Shown here in pieces: positions 50,271-63,149 of a stretch of 64,000 nucleotides of DNA. Positions within the stretch are counted from its first letter, which is position 1; each line of letters begins with the position of its first letter. Origin of the DNA: Orthonyx spaldingii (lineage: Eukaryota > Chordata > Aves > Passeriformes > Orthonychidae). The position numbers and the translations under genes were made by a program. Location of the stretch: contig VZTJ01003855.1 of the NCBI GenBank assembly GCA_013397795.1, positions 1,145,824 through 1,209,823 of the forward strand, read 5' to 3'. The notes below the pieces were generated by a model. The model did no database searches and was not told the DNA's origin. It worked only from the letters and a program-made list of their open reading frames with translations.

Positions 50271-51219
50271 CAGGGAGGATTTTTGGTTTTGTTGAGAATG
50301 CACCACTGTGATGTTTGCAGGAGAAATCAAGGAGCTCATTGCCCTGATATTCTTTCATTTTCTTTCCACCAAGAGAGAAAATTCTTTTTGTTTAATTTGA
50401 TCTCTCATCTCTACTTTACAGCGTCTTCCATTACCAGTACCAAACTTCAAACAAAACACGTGGAAGCACCTGGGCTGGAATTCCCCAGGAACATGAGATG
50501 TGCTGAGTGATTTCGATCACTGACTCCAGCACTCTCCCAGGAATGTCTATGGAGCAATTACAGCTCCCTAATCCCTGCAGCTAAGGAGTTTCTTTGTTTC
50601 TTTCATGTTTTCTGCCGATACCATTGCCAAATACAAGCAAGCAGCCTGGAGACGCACTGCTCCAGCCTCTGCCTCCAAATGAAGGGAGTTTTTGCCCTGC
50701 TCGCTGATCAAATGAGAAGTGCTGATAGCTGTGGCACCTTCTGCTCTCCCTTTCCCCTGTGTGCCCTGCAGCACAGCCCTGCTTCCCCAGGGCCTGTGGG
50801 CTTGTGGAGAGGATAAAAGGATGTGCCAGATGCAGGATAGGCAGCTGTGCAAGGGAAAACACAGCCAGGAATTCCTTTCAGCACAGGTTCTTCAAATCCT
50901 GCCTAAGATTTGAATCACCTCTGTATAAAGCAGGGTTTCCGTGCCTGGTAAATCCCCTGCTGCTCAGTGCTGTGCATCTCCAGGGACACAGGACTAAGCT
51001 TTACCTTTGGAGGTGGTGCTAAGGAGCAGGCTCGTTTTTGGAAAAAAGAACTACATGAGACCACATTTTTGCTAACCAAGGGTTTACCTGCATGTGCTAA
51101 GGAAAGCTTTGCTAATCGGTCTTTGCCAAAGAGCTTTAATTTGAATCTATTCTCTTTTTTGTGTGATTTTAACAGCAACATTTCTTGTAAGCAGAACTGA
51201 AGGTTTGATGTTCCCTTAC

Positions 51220-51461
51220 AGCGGGAAAGGCACGAGCTGCCCCTTCAGCTGACAACAGGGGACACCCCTGAGACCGAAAGAACCGCGACCCTTCCTCCTC
51301 GCCCCAGCCTTTGATTTTCCTGCTGACTCAATTAAGCACCTTCCTAATTCGAGTGCCCGCAGTGGAGGCGAGTTCTGGCGTTGCTTGGTGTGGGAGTGTG
51401 ACAGCACAACCGTTTCCAACATTTATCCCAAAAGTGAAGCTCCTCTTTTGTTGTTTCCCAG
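51220..51461. promoter_or_regulatory. CpG-retaining patch upstream of an exon-like interval
   Basis: CpGs are frequent at only moderate GC (agcgggaaagg, accgaaagaaccgcgaccct, ctcgcccc, attcgagtgcccgcag, ggcgttgc), together with tgactcaattaagcacc, an AP-1-like TGACTCA next to an NKX-like core. In AT-rich bird DNA this pattern suggests constraint or lack of methylation. Function is inference. Confidence 0.2.
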
Positions 51462-51635
51462 ACCATCCAGTCGTGTAATGAGCTCACACACGGCGCAGAG
51501 AACAGCCCCGTAAGAGAGACACGAGGCACCAGTGCTGAATTAGTTTCTATCTTCTCTCGACGGCTGTTGAAACCTGCCCTGACAGAAACGGAATCAATTT
51601 CCATCCCGGGACTTAGAAATGATTGGGTCTTTGTT
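51462..51635 (+). CDS. Possible internal coding exon (best exon candidate)
   Basis: Bounded by a good acceptor (ctcttttgttgtttcccag, ending 51461) and a good donor (gtaagt at 51636-51641). The interval is 174 bases, exactly 58 codons, and open in the phase-0 frame throughout. The translation is well mixed (SCNELTHGAENSPVRE ... TETESISIPGLRNDWVFV). By hand count it holds about ten CpGs at near-50% GC, against a CpG-poor background. I recognise no family. Caution: the frame is already open from 51438 and continues to 51788 beyond the donor, and a minus frame (51344-51604) overlaps, so openness alone is weak evidence. Conservation or RNA data would decide. It may instead be a conserved non-coding element. 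Confidence 0.25.
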
Positions 51636-51641
51636 GTAAGT

Positions 51642-54600
51642 GGCCAATTTCTAAAAGAAAAAAAAGGAAATAAAAGAGAAAATCTTGCAAGATTTTTCTC
51701 AAACTTATGTTGGTTTTTTTTTTTACCTGAAAACCAAACACCACTCAGGTGTTTTCAATCTGTACTTAACAGATATTTAGCAGATTAACCTCATACAGAA
51801 CCGGAGCAGGTAACAGTCACGTTTAACTGCTTCTGATGCAATTGCTGTAGGAATGAAGCTGTGCAGTCCTGGCTCCCCATACTCATCTTAAGCCTCCCTG
51901 GCAGCTGAACTTGTTGTCGTGACTAACTGAAGGTAAGCAAGGGAGTTGTTGTTCTTGAGAGCCACAAGACTTTATTTTTTATTTTACTAATTTATTTTAC
52001 CCAATTTCCAACTGGGGAGATGAAGCACAACAGAACTACCACACCATCGTTCGTGTCAGTCTGTAATTAATTTGTTGCCTCCACAGACAATGGTGCCATA
52101 TTTAATTCTTAGTAGCTCTTTAGTTCTTTGGGACCCTAAGAGTTTTCTCTCTGCTAACGATACACTGCAGCTGATTTCTGTTTATTTCTGAGCCATTGTT
52201 CAGTTTCCTGTTTTGTAATAGAACTCTGCTAATGCACCACTTATTCATACAGAACTCATTCTTTATCTTCATTCTTCATCTTTGTTTAGCTCCTGCAAAT
52301 ATATTTTTACTGCATATTCCTCTCATTTTATATTTCATTCAACACTTTTATGTAAATGACAAGACATTTTTCCTTTTCCTGCCTCTGAACTACTGAAGAT
52401 TTTCTCAAGTGCTTTTGTCCTAAATGTATGTTATGCTCTTTCCATATTTTTGTGCTTATTGCTGTGTATCCTTCAATCACAGCTTTACAGTTCATTTTAT
52501 TCTTTATTTTTGTATTATTTTCCAGCTGCAGTGCTTTTTGCTTCCACTCCTGGCTTTGACACTATAATTACTGTACAGACATGACATTATGTGTTAGCTT
52601 CCTTTACTAGATTATTTTATCTACTTTTAATTCTCACTTTTGATTTTGTCTCCCATTAGCAGTGTTCTCCTCCTGCTCTGACTACAGTACAGGATATTAT
52701 GATTCTCCCACATCTTTCCTCATCCTGCCCTGCCAGTTTCTGCTTCCCTTCCCCACTGCCATATCCTAGCTGATACCATCTTGATGAATAAATTATCAGG
52801 ATTGTTCTACAAGAAATCTGTCATGTGGTATGTGACCTCTTTTAAATCTGAGCTTTAGCTGTGAATTCCATATCAGTGCTCCATGAGCTGCTCTGATGGA
52901 AATGTAGAGGAGCTGGGCTCTGGCAGTTTCTTCTGAAGATTTCCTGTCTTTGTTCTGCTTTCCCATCCTTCCATCATTTATCACTTTTAGGACACTCTAA
53001 GTGACTTGGAAAGGGATGTTTTGCCCCAATTACAGTTTGATTGAAGTCAAGTTCAGACATCTGTGCTCAATGCACAACCTTGTAAGGAGGCTGGTTATCA
53101 CCTATGATAAATAAACACTCTTGGACACATGACAAATGTGTGGGTTTTCCCTCCATCTTTATCCTTTCATAATTAATAAATGATGGAAGTGTCAAATTAC
53201 AATTATGATAATCACTTCTGCATTTTAGTTCAGCCAGGGGAAGGTAGAACTGGAAGCCTCTGTTAAAACATTCTCTAAATACTTTTCTAATGTTCCAGAC
53301 GAAGAAAACATTTGTATTGTTTGACTTTTATTGATACCTTAAAGTACATCCTCTAGTAGTGAAACAGAAGTCCCAGTGGTGACACAAACTCAGAAGTGGA
53401 ACATGGAGGGCAAAGCTTATATTTTATCCTACAAAGGAAGAGAATTTTTAACCTATTTGTGTATAAAGGATAAATGAAAAACTGGTAACAAAGTAAATTC
53501 ATAGCCTGAGAAAGGGCTGAACAGCAACGATTCTTACAGATTTTCATTTGCTTTAAAAACTGTTCTTTAGACTCTCAACTTAGTGTAATTTATGAATTTA
53601 TTTTACATGGGAATTTAGTAGGCTCTCCAAGTGTCCCAGAAGCTGTTTGGAGGCTCTCAGGTGCTGCAGTGACAGCCACAATACCTGGATGCAGGATTGG
53701 ACTAAGGCAGAACCATTAGTTCTGCATTAATTTATGATCAATAACCAGGCATTAGTTTACGATCATCCCCATTCCCACACCCCAACAGCTCTCCTTTATT
53801 CCCATTATTAGATGCCTGTCTTATCCTTTATGAGGTCTCTTTCTGCCTTTTCTGAGGCTTTCATAGATGTGCTTTTATTACAGGAGCATTTAGAATTTAA
53901 TTTCTTGTAATTGTGGCTCCATATTAACTGCATATACTTTATGTACATGAATAAGTCTCATTATCCCTCTCTCTTTTCCCGGGAGAATTAAACAGGAGAC
54001 AATATTCACCATGCTCAACTAGGCAAAGCAAACTGATCCTTTCTGTGCCAGTAATTTTGAAAAAATATAAATCCACCAACTGAAAATCCAGTCTGGAGAA
54101 AGCAAATCTTTGAAAAGCAGTTTCACCCAGTGTTTTTGGAAGCTTTATTCTCCTGATATATCTCACACCAGAACAGGGAAAAATCAGCTTCATTTTTAAA
54201 AGTGTAGAGGACTGTGTGGTTTGTGTGCACAGGTCTGAGATCCAGGGAGAGAAGAAAACAGCACTCAGCTGATTGTTAGTCTGAGCAAGTGCTTTTCTGT
54301 ATGTTGAAAGAGTATGTGTGAGCCCAAGGAATAATTTACAGAGAACTTCAGAGTTTTTGGGGGGAAAAGGATGTATTTTGGGGAGTTGGGAAGAGAAATC
54401 TTGGTGTTTTATCAGAATGTATTCAAGCCTGAAGAATGACATTTCATACAGTATAAAGCTCTGAAATTCAGAATTCAACTATGGGAGAGTTTGGTATAGA
54501 TATGCAAAATGTGGCATTTCACATAAAGGATCAGGAGAACACCGAGAGCAGGGACATGAGGGGTTTGTTGTAGTCATTAGCTGCAGCTTGATTAGATAAT

Positions 54601-55416
54601 CAGGGAAATGGAGATGATGGTGCAAGTGTGGAGTGACAATGCAGAAATGCCTGTAGTAGTGCAGATGTACAAAACTCAACAGGACAGTTCCTCAGTTCAT
54701 AAGTACTTGCATGCAAATTCAAGAACATGTTAGTTAATCTCTAAAGGCAAATATCAGTGGTTTTTACAGTGCTGCAGAGAAGTAGGGGATGGATTTGCAG
54801 AAGTCTCACACAAAGAGCACAAAAGAAAATAGAAATTACAATAGAGAGATAATGACTTTTACCAGGCTTTAAACCAGATTGTGCAGTCCTGCAACACCCA
54901 CAGTGCAAGAGGAGAGCAGCTGGGAGGAGGAGAAGCTGCAGATTCTGCTGAGTGAAGACTCCTGCAATGGGTAATTCCTGCTGTGCCAGTGCCCACCAGT
55001 GCCACCAGTGTGGCACCCACAGGGGGCTCTCAGCTGCAGCATTTGGCAGTGGCAGGAGATTTCCTGGGCTGCAGAATGCTCTTTCCAAGCTTTGTGTCAG
55101 AGTTGCATGCACAACTCTCCTTCAATTCACACCTTGTAAGTTCTTTTTTCCCCTCACTTCCAACGCCTTGTGATTTTTTTAGTTCTTTACTCTGATTCCA
55201 CAGCTCACACCTCAGGAGCTCTGCAGAGAATTGTCACCAGATGTTGTCATTACTCAGTGTGTGGTCTAAACTGGCAGTGCTAGAACACCTCTGCTCCTTC
55301 CTGCCTGCACAACCTCCTCTGGGATCTCACAGGAACCTCTCAGACCCCTGAGGAGCTCCGGTGATGAGCTCTGGTGGCGTTTTACTCACCTGACATAGAC
55401 TGGGCAAAAAATCTCG
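51642..55416. other. Non-coding stretch
   Basis: AT-rich. Contains the 179-codon minus-strand open frame at 53939-54478 (separate entry). No retroelement end or RNA gene was recognised. Confidence 0.55.
53939..54478 (-). other. Unusually long open frame in AT-rich DNA, unrecognised
   Basis: A 179-codon minus-strand frame starting with Met. Unlike the other long frames here, it lies in AT-rich sequence, where stops should be frequent. The peptide has no signal peptide, membrane segment, repeat or motif that I can identify, and it is Phe/Leu/Ser-rich. No promoter-like or splice context was identified. A rough chance estimate for one such frame in 64 kb, scanning both strands, is not negligible (of order 0.1). 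It may be chance, an eroded retroelement reading frame, or a lineage-specific ORF. Confidence 0.15.
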
Positions 55417-55648
55417 GTGCAGATTGGACAGATTGGAGCTTAGGAGAGATTTCTTCACTGCAGTGATGGCCAGGCATTGGAACAGCTGCCAGGGCACCAG
55501 TGGAGCCTCCATCCCTGGCAATGTTCAGGACATGTGTAGCTGTGCTGCTCAGGGACAGGGTTCAGTGCTGGCAGTGGCTCTGCAGAGCTAAAGTTGGGCT
55601 CCAGGGTCTCAGAGGGCTTTCCCAGCCTTAACAATTCCATGGTTCAGC
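55417..55648 (+). mobile_element. CR1 LINE fragment (3' region and end)
   Basis: aggagagatttcttcactgc, ggccaggcattggaacagct, gccagggcaccagtggagcc, tccatccctggcaatgttca and acatgtgtagctgtg follow the CR1 3'-UTR in order. It ends gggctttcccagccttaaca and attccatggttc (consensus gaggtcttttccaaccttaa, gattctatg). It is longer than the other copies, about 230 bases, and moderately diverged. It probably starts within the preceding 100 bases, where similarity fades. Confidence 0.9.
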
Positions 55649-58600
55649 ATCTCTTTCTGCAGCTTTTCCCACCTCTGTATATCCACTGAGTCCCCCTGGG
55701 GCTGCACAATAATCATCAACACTCATCAGTATCTCTACTTAAAGTCAGTAATCACTAAAAAAATTTAGATCAGTAATTTAATTTATCTTAATTGAAAGAG
55801 AAGCACAAAGAATCCAGCAGCTGCTATGTTTATTACTGCTGTATACAAAACTTTGTTTCTATAATTTTATGCTAGCCTTTGTGACCTTTTTTTTTTAAAG
55901 GAAAAATGAAAAACTTTTAATAATTCTGCTCAGAACATAAATGGAGTGGCTCATATTCCATTTCTTCTTCTCCGTTCTTTTGAAAATTCCATAGTTCTAG
56001 GGGCTCTAAACTCCTGGAAAATGCTCTGCTCCTGCTATACCTTGTTAGTACTGAGGGAGGGAGGGGAAGAGGAGCTGCTCATTTTTTGGATCAACAATGA
56101 AGAACTCTCCGAATTCATTCCAGAGGCCTTACCCCTTTTGCAGGGAAACAATGAGAAGGAGTTTCACTGACACTGCCAACACGACTGCTGGGTTGCTTGG
56201 TTGTTTATTTACCACTCCAATATACAGCAGTTACAGTGATATTTTCCATCTGCCCAAAGTGTTTTGGGGAGAGAGAGAGAAAGTGAATCCAATACCTACT
56301 TCCAAGGCGAAAATCGATTTTAACTAGAACCAATGCATTTTATATTCCTGTGCAACTCAAGGCTGGCTTAGCATTCACGGTGCTTTTCTTCATGCAGGGC
56401 TCGTGTGCTGTGTTTCACTTGCAAAGTGGCACGCACAGGAATCAAGGCCCAGAGGAGCAGAGCCCTTCTACCTCCTACAAAAAGTAAATTAGGTTTTCTT
56501 AGCATTCTGTCTCTTCATCATCTGGAAAAGCTGCTGCTAGTGAAATTCTCTTCTGATGTCCAGTGCGTTTTGTAACAAATCTGTAGCTTGTTTGAAAGGC
56601 AGCTGCAGTTTGTATCTAATCAGCAAATATCTGCAGCAGTTCAGAAGGAAAAGGGAAACCATTAGCACGAGACAAAACGATCAGAGACGATCAGGTACAG
56701 CAGATGCAAATGCCATTAATGACTGGAAAGCAAGAGAGCCAGGTGGCTCTAGGAGGCTCAGCAGTGTCCAGGGCAAACTGGGGTTGTTGCCTGTCCTGCC
56801 ACACAGAGCAACTGCTGGAGGGACTCAGAACACTGCAGGAGAAAGGCAACTGACAACTCTCAGTTCCAGCTGGATGGAAAATGTCAGGTTTCACTGGCTT
56901 CTAATACAATATATTTGCTAACTACTGAGTGGAGATGCAATTTTCCATGGTATCCTCTCAGTGAACATTGATGAATATCGTAATTGTCTCGTGCTGGTAA
57001 CGAGTCCCTGAGAGCAGAATTTGGCACCCTTGTGCTCTTGCTTAGAAAGAGAACTGTTTACCCACACACAGAGATGACTGTAATATGCATTTTGTTCATT
57101 TGCTCAAGTACATCGCACCCCAGATATCCAGCGTTTATTGGCTTTTGCATTTTCAGAGTAGCAGCTGAAATCCTTGCTGAGACTGAATCTGATTGGGAAG
57201 GCCTGTTTATTTTGGTTTGGATTTTTTCCTTGGAGGTACAGTGGGTTTTCAGTGGAGTTAAGTGACTTTCTCTAAGGAATGAGAGTTGGTAGGGAGAAAA
57301 AAAAAAAATTGAGGCAGGCTTTTGTGGCTCCCAATTTCGTGTTGTTATCCATCAGCTCAGCACTCACAAGTCTCCCAGAGCTTTCCTGGGAGGGCACCAG
57401 GGACACCAGGGGGAGGATGTGACGTTTGGGGTGTGCTGTGTGTGGCCTTGGGGGCTCTCACACTGTTGCTGGGAGAGCAGCAGAGCCACAGCACAGCCCC
57501 CCTGGGTCACTCAGGGGGATCCCAGCGAGGTCATCGTGTCCACACCATCTTTGTGTCCTCTTTCTGTTCCTCCCACTCAGTAGGCAAACAAATATGTTCT
57601 GTGTGAATACACATCACAACAGGCTGCAAGCAGTGAGCAACCAAAACAAATTACTGACAAAATCCCTCTGTCAACTCAGTAGCAAATCTAAACACCACCA
57701 ACTTTACTGTGATGAATATAATGGAGAAAAGAAAACGCTGATTTCATCAGGCTGTCATAAGCTAAAGGGAAATAATTGAAATGCTGAGCAGGAAATTATG
57801 TCAACTTACCTTCTCTTCCACTGTCCTCATTTTTAACTTCCTTTTGTCTTTCTCTCTTAACCCTATCTCACATAATTTTTCTCATTTTATTCATGTTGTG
57901 ATGATCTTTCTTCAAGACCATTTTTTTTGTATGCACAGTTATACCCATTCTTCCCTTATGCATCAAGATGCCAGTTTTATTCCTCTTATTAATTATTCCT
58001 CTCTCTTCTGGCTTTAAATTTTAAACACCAAAAGATTCTGGAAGTCTCAAAAATCTTACTGCTTAATAGTTCATATTTAAGTCGTGTTAAACTGCTTTTA
58101 TCTTGCAAATGTCAGTCCTTCCGACTGCTTTATCTTCCTTTAGGTTTCGTGACCAGTTTGTTAACCATGAATTAGAGAACTGCAAATGTTTAGCAATATA
58201 TTTCAAGTACAAATGAAAATTCGCATGACTGGAAGGTGTTAACAAAGAAAAAAACCTAGAACTTCTGGAAGATTCAAGTCACCCCTCCAAGAGTGAGATT
58301 TACATTAGGGTCTGAAAAGCAAATTCCACTACTGACTGACATTTCTTTTTCCTGGAAAACAAAGTTTTGGAAACCTTTAATTCCCCACTGGAATAAAAAT
58401 TGAGCCACTTAATAGTTTTCAGAGAGGGGGAATGTTATTTTAAAGTTTATATTGGGCGTTTGCTTATGAGTCCCAGATTCCACATCACAATATTTTCATT
58501 CCACGCCACTTTGAATGGAGCAGAACAGGAGCTGTCACAGACCAGTCTGGAAATGGGACTGCAACAGCTTTGGATTCAGTATTCCAGCCCAGGTCTCTGC

Positions 58601-61217
58601 ACGTGGTTTCTCTGCCTTTCCTGAACAATTGCTTCACTGTGTGCAATGGTTTCAGAGCAGTGAACCAAAGCCTGCCTGCCTTTCTCTTCGGTTCCAGGGG
58701 AGTTTATTAGCAAAGGATCCAAAAGTATCCAAAAACGGCACTGTCCCACCCGAGCTGAAGGGAGAACCTGGGGTGGGCGGAATGCAGTGATGAGGCTGGA
58801 ATTCAGCCAGGCTGCAGGAGCTGTGGCTCTGTCAGGTGGCTCTGGAACGTGTCTCAAGGCTGTCCCCAAAGCAGAGTGGAAGGAGCGTTGGGCTGGGAGT
58901 TCTCTGGGCTCTGCTTGCACACCCGGAGCTCGAGGGGAGGGTGAGGAATGGTGAGAGCTGAGCACTCCGAGCAGGGCACAGGAGAGAGCCACAGGGGGGG
59001 AGAACCCCAGGGACTGCCAGAGATGCATTTCCTGCCCCACTGTGCCGGCAGGGTGAGGACAGGCAGGGCTCTGGTGTCCACCGGGCAGGAAAACACCTCG
59101 GAGCTGCGGGGTGGGGGCAAGCCCTCGGTCCCTGCTCCACGGAACAGCCCCTGCAGGAAACGCAAAGGGAGAGGAAATTCAGGTGCAGAGACCTCATCCA
59201 AATCCAATTTTCTGAAGCATTAGAACTGGCTAAACAGAACTCTGTGACCAGTTATCATTAAATTATGAGAGGTCCTTTATTGCCTCGCCCCACTTGCCTG
59301 GAGTGCAGAAATCCCATTTGGTGAAAGGCATCCTCAGGACCCAGGCGGAGCTGGCTTCACATGCAGACTTTTCTTTGGTTCTGCCCTGCTGGAAGAAATA
59401 AGGAGAAATTTTTGATGCTTCTGGTTGGCCCCCAAATGGATATAGCAGTAATTAGAAGGGATTTTTCAGGTCTTTTTCTCTCCCTCACTAGTTCAGTCTT
59501 CCCAGACAATAACTTTCTCCAGAGATTCAAGTGACAGACTGTAGCTGAGTTGGGAAACAACACATGAGAAATAGCTGCTGATTGCTGCATTGGCAGCATT
59601 GCACTCTAAGAAGCCCCGCAAAAGTAAATGTCAGAAAGTGGAAAAAATTTAATTTTTTAATCAATTTTCTTCCTGGCCCTTCTTTCCTCCAATTGAGTGA
59701 TGTTTTGAAAGTCCTGTCTCTTTCCATCTATATGTTGAAATAGCTTGTTATTTAAAATGTTTCTGTATTTTTCCCTTTCTTTTTCATTTTAAAGTATTTT
59801 CCTGGGGGGTTAAAATTAGTTCAGAGATTGTTAAAGACAGCAGTGATGCTGTGTTTGGCATTTTTTTGCCTATTATAGAAACCATTTCAATAAAATATCT
59901 TTTACTGATTAGATACAAGTACAGGGAAACTAAATGACATTTCCTTAATCAGGTTGTCAAAAATATGGGCAAAACTGAACCATAACCCCAAAATTCGGAC
60001 ATGTGTGTGACAGAGAGATTCTTTGGAACCAAAAAACCCCAAGAGATCAAAAAAGCCTATTTAATTCTTTACGAAACTGTAATTAACTTTTGTAATAAAT
60101 GTTCCTTCTAAATGGCTACACAGGGAAGCATCTTCTGAGAATGGAATATGAAATAATCTTAAGGCAATTACAAAGAAGTTTTTGATTTGCAAAATTCAGT
60201 ATAATTATGTAATTTTCTTTTGTGTGCAAGCAGGCTTGGCATTGAACTCCCACAAAACGATGAGTCACAGGGAGCTGGTTATTTCCTTGAGAATAGCGAG
60301 AGGCAAGTGAAAATTATCATTTGAATACAAGAGCCCAGGAGTGCAGTGCACGAAGCTAAATTTACAGTAGAACCCATGGCAAAAAGCTCACCCCAATGCT
60401 GGAAGATGCTGCAGCAGAGGTGATCTCTGGAGCACTTGGAGGCCTCAGAGGATGTGCAGCGGGAAAATGCTCTCAACCACCACCTGCAGGAGTTCACTCC
60501 ATCAAGGATTTCATTTCTTTGCCAGGATGTTTGCAGTGAAGGAGCTCTAGGAGAGTGTTTGACTTTATTATGCTCTGTGGAAGGTGAACATATTGCAGAC
60601 ACTTAACAGGTTCCTTCTATCAGACTTGTTACAAGTGGAGAGCTCAGTAAATTAAATGTTGCCCAACTGAGCACATGTGCAGATACAGAAATTTGTACCA
60701 CAGTGCATGTGGGCAACGTGAAAATCAGTCAGTGATACCCTTAACCCAGACTTTAACGACTGTGTACTCTTGAACAGAAAATTGCTCCTCTCAGTGACAT
60801 TAACCCACAAAATAATTCAGATTACATCCCATTTTTGCCTAGATCCAAGCAAATACTATTCAATTACTTACAGATAATCTTTGTAATTTCTTTTAGTTGT
60901 CAAAAGTCCTTTTTACTGCTAAATTCATTACTGAAAGGTGCTTTATGGCATTTGGAAAGTGCAGTGTTCTACTAAGAACAGGGATTGCAAGGAGACACTT
61001 TGGATTAAGCAGTACCTTTTGTATTTTTTCAGAACTGTATTTTTTTTTCCAGTTTTTTTGTTTGCTATAAACAATTATTAGAATTAAGTTCCTTTAAAAA
61101 CCCACAATCAGATGTCAGTGGTGCTCAGTGACAGGATGAGCAGCAGTGGGCATAACTCAGGAAATCTAATTTAAATATAGGAAAAAAACCTTTTTGGTGG
61201 TTTAGGTGGTGCAATAG
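55649..61217. other. Non-coding stretch
   Basis: AT-rich with GC-richer patches at 57330-57540 and 58780-59170. In these patches several overlapping open frames on both strands (for example 58576-59040 and 58832-59197 minus) reflect composition. No domain was recognised. No tRNA, LTR or further CR1 tail was seen. Confidence 0.55.
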
Positions 61218-61372
61218 GTTTGTGACAGGCTGAGAAAGGGGAATTCTTGGAGAAAATAAAAAGGAGACTGGCCCAAGGCCCTTGGCAAGCTGCTTGAGTG
61301 GAGCCTGCTCTGAGCAGGGGTTGGAGCAGCTGAGCTCAGGAGGTTCCAACCTCAAGGATCTCTGATAAATAT
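61218..61372 (+). mobile_element. CR1 LINE fragment (3' end)
   Basis: gcttgagtggagcctgctct, gagcaggggttggagcagct, gagctcaggaggttccaacc and tcaaggatctctgat correspond to the CR1 3' end (ctgctttgagcaggg, ggttggactagatgatctcc, aggtcccttccaacctcaac, attctgtgat). The copy is short, and its last octamer is diverged. Confidence 0.85.
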
Positions 61373-63149
61373 TAATCAGTAAAATGGATTATTCACTGTT
61401 TTCAGAGAAAGGAATTTCTAATTAATGCTCCCTTCTCAAAATGAATTATGCCTTTGCTAACACAGCTTTTAGAGCAGGGATCTGTATTGTAACTCATTTT
61501 TTTCCAGTGGATTCTGACTCTGGCAAGAACTTGTTGTGCCATCTCTCTTCATTAAGACATACATGACATGTTCACAGGAGCAACCCAAGTGCCTTTGCAG
61601 GACATATGCTTTGTGACTGGAGACACATTAAAAGATAATTAAGCATATTAAACAATAATTTGATTTATTTCATATTTGTTTTATATGGGGATATAAAAAC
61701 TGATTCATGCCTAATTCATTGCCCAATATTTTTTCATGGCACAGATGTTAAGCAATGCTGCACCCACAGCTCTGCCCATGCTGTGTCACAGAAAGCCTTG
61801 ACCAGTCTGTAATCAAAGGATCAATCACCTTAAAAATTTCTAAAATCCATTGGTCAGAGGTTGAGCAGCACAAATAATGTGAGAGGTGCTAAAAACAGGT
61901 TAGGACAGTTAAATAGGAGAGAAAATATAAACCAAATTATGTTTTAAGAACTTTTTTCCAAATTATGAATAAAAGTGACTTATCATAGGCAGAAACCTAA
62001 AAAATTTCTGATAATTTTCCTTTCACTTTTCTCTGCGTGAGGGGGGTTGCTTGAAGAGGTGGAAACTGCACAATAGACTCAAAATCAACAAAGATTTCTT
62101 TGTCTAAATCAGGTACAGATCTATTTTGATTTTACAGATAGTGAAGGCTCTAATAACTGAAAATGGAAATATAAAGTTAAACAGACAAAAAGTTAAATGC
62201 AAGGTTTATAATAACTCCAAAAAGTTGATCTTCCACTTCTTTGTTCAAATGCATCCTGATTTAGATGGCTGGAGTGTTGTGAGTAATCCATTGCTATACA
62301 ACAGCATTTATAAAACACCACTTAACACATCTTGTGTGGAGTATCTTTTATTAGCAGATTGTTGATTTCTGAAGAGCAGAAAAAAACTCAAAGGTAGAGG
62401 TGAGATAAAGGATGAAATTTCACTTTTGTAAGTACAGTTCTTTAGGTGACAAAACAAAGCATGGAAAATTTAACAATTATTATTCTGGAATGCCATTATT
62501 TTAGAAACTCTTAAGGGGATAAATTTAGAGGTCAGGTTTAGGAACACACAGAAGTAACAGCACGGATGTGAAAAAGAAAATGTCACATTTGAGAGCTCTT
62601 CCAGTGCTATTTTGGCACAGTATCAGCCATTCTCAAACGTTCTTCTCCAACTGCAATCAAGGTCATCCAGCAAACATCACATTCCACAGAAAAGCTCCCA
62701 CTGGGCTGGGCTGTGACACTGATGGGCTTTGGAGGAAGCCCTGGGATGATTTTCCATGATTTTCACCGTGGCTCAGAGAACAGGAGTCTCTACCCCACAC
62801 AGCCCCCAAAGACAATGCTGAAGCTGCACTTGCACTTCAGAGTCTGCATTTTGCTGCCTACTTTTGTTATTTCATCTTTTACAAATGGCAGATTTTTTTT
62901 TTTTCCTGGGGTGTTAGGAGTGCAGGAAGTCCCAATGTTCTGCAGTGGCAGACAAAGCCATGTGGGCAGCGATGTGACGTTGGCCAAAGCTTTGTGGTCA
63001 GCAGTGTTCTGAGAGCAGACTGGGATCTGTTGAGTGGAAGGGCAGATTTATTCAAGTTGTGTTCTCTGTGTGACCAGGAGGAGTGGCTGTGTGGAGATCC
63101 AGACCCTTCTCTGCTGCAGAGCCCAGCCCAGGGGGTGGCAGGAGGCCAA
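61373..63149. other. Non-coding stretch
   Basis: AT-rich with no recognised gene or repeat until the minisatellite. The open frames at 62126-62365 and 62713-63012 have no family resemblance. Confidence 0.6.

Larger units (their letters stand above)
45851..51219. other. Non-coding stretch
   Basis: Mixed composition. A GC-richer section at 47050-47580 leaves opposed open frames (177 codons plus at 47053-47586, 215 codons minus at 47056-47703), neither with a recognisable domain. A minus frame at 49065-49379 holds a protein-like segment (VVNPLLQEEETEITSIAY) but lacks convincing splice sites. Two short tandem duplications are listed separately. No retroelement tails seen. Confidence 0.5.
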
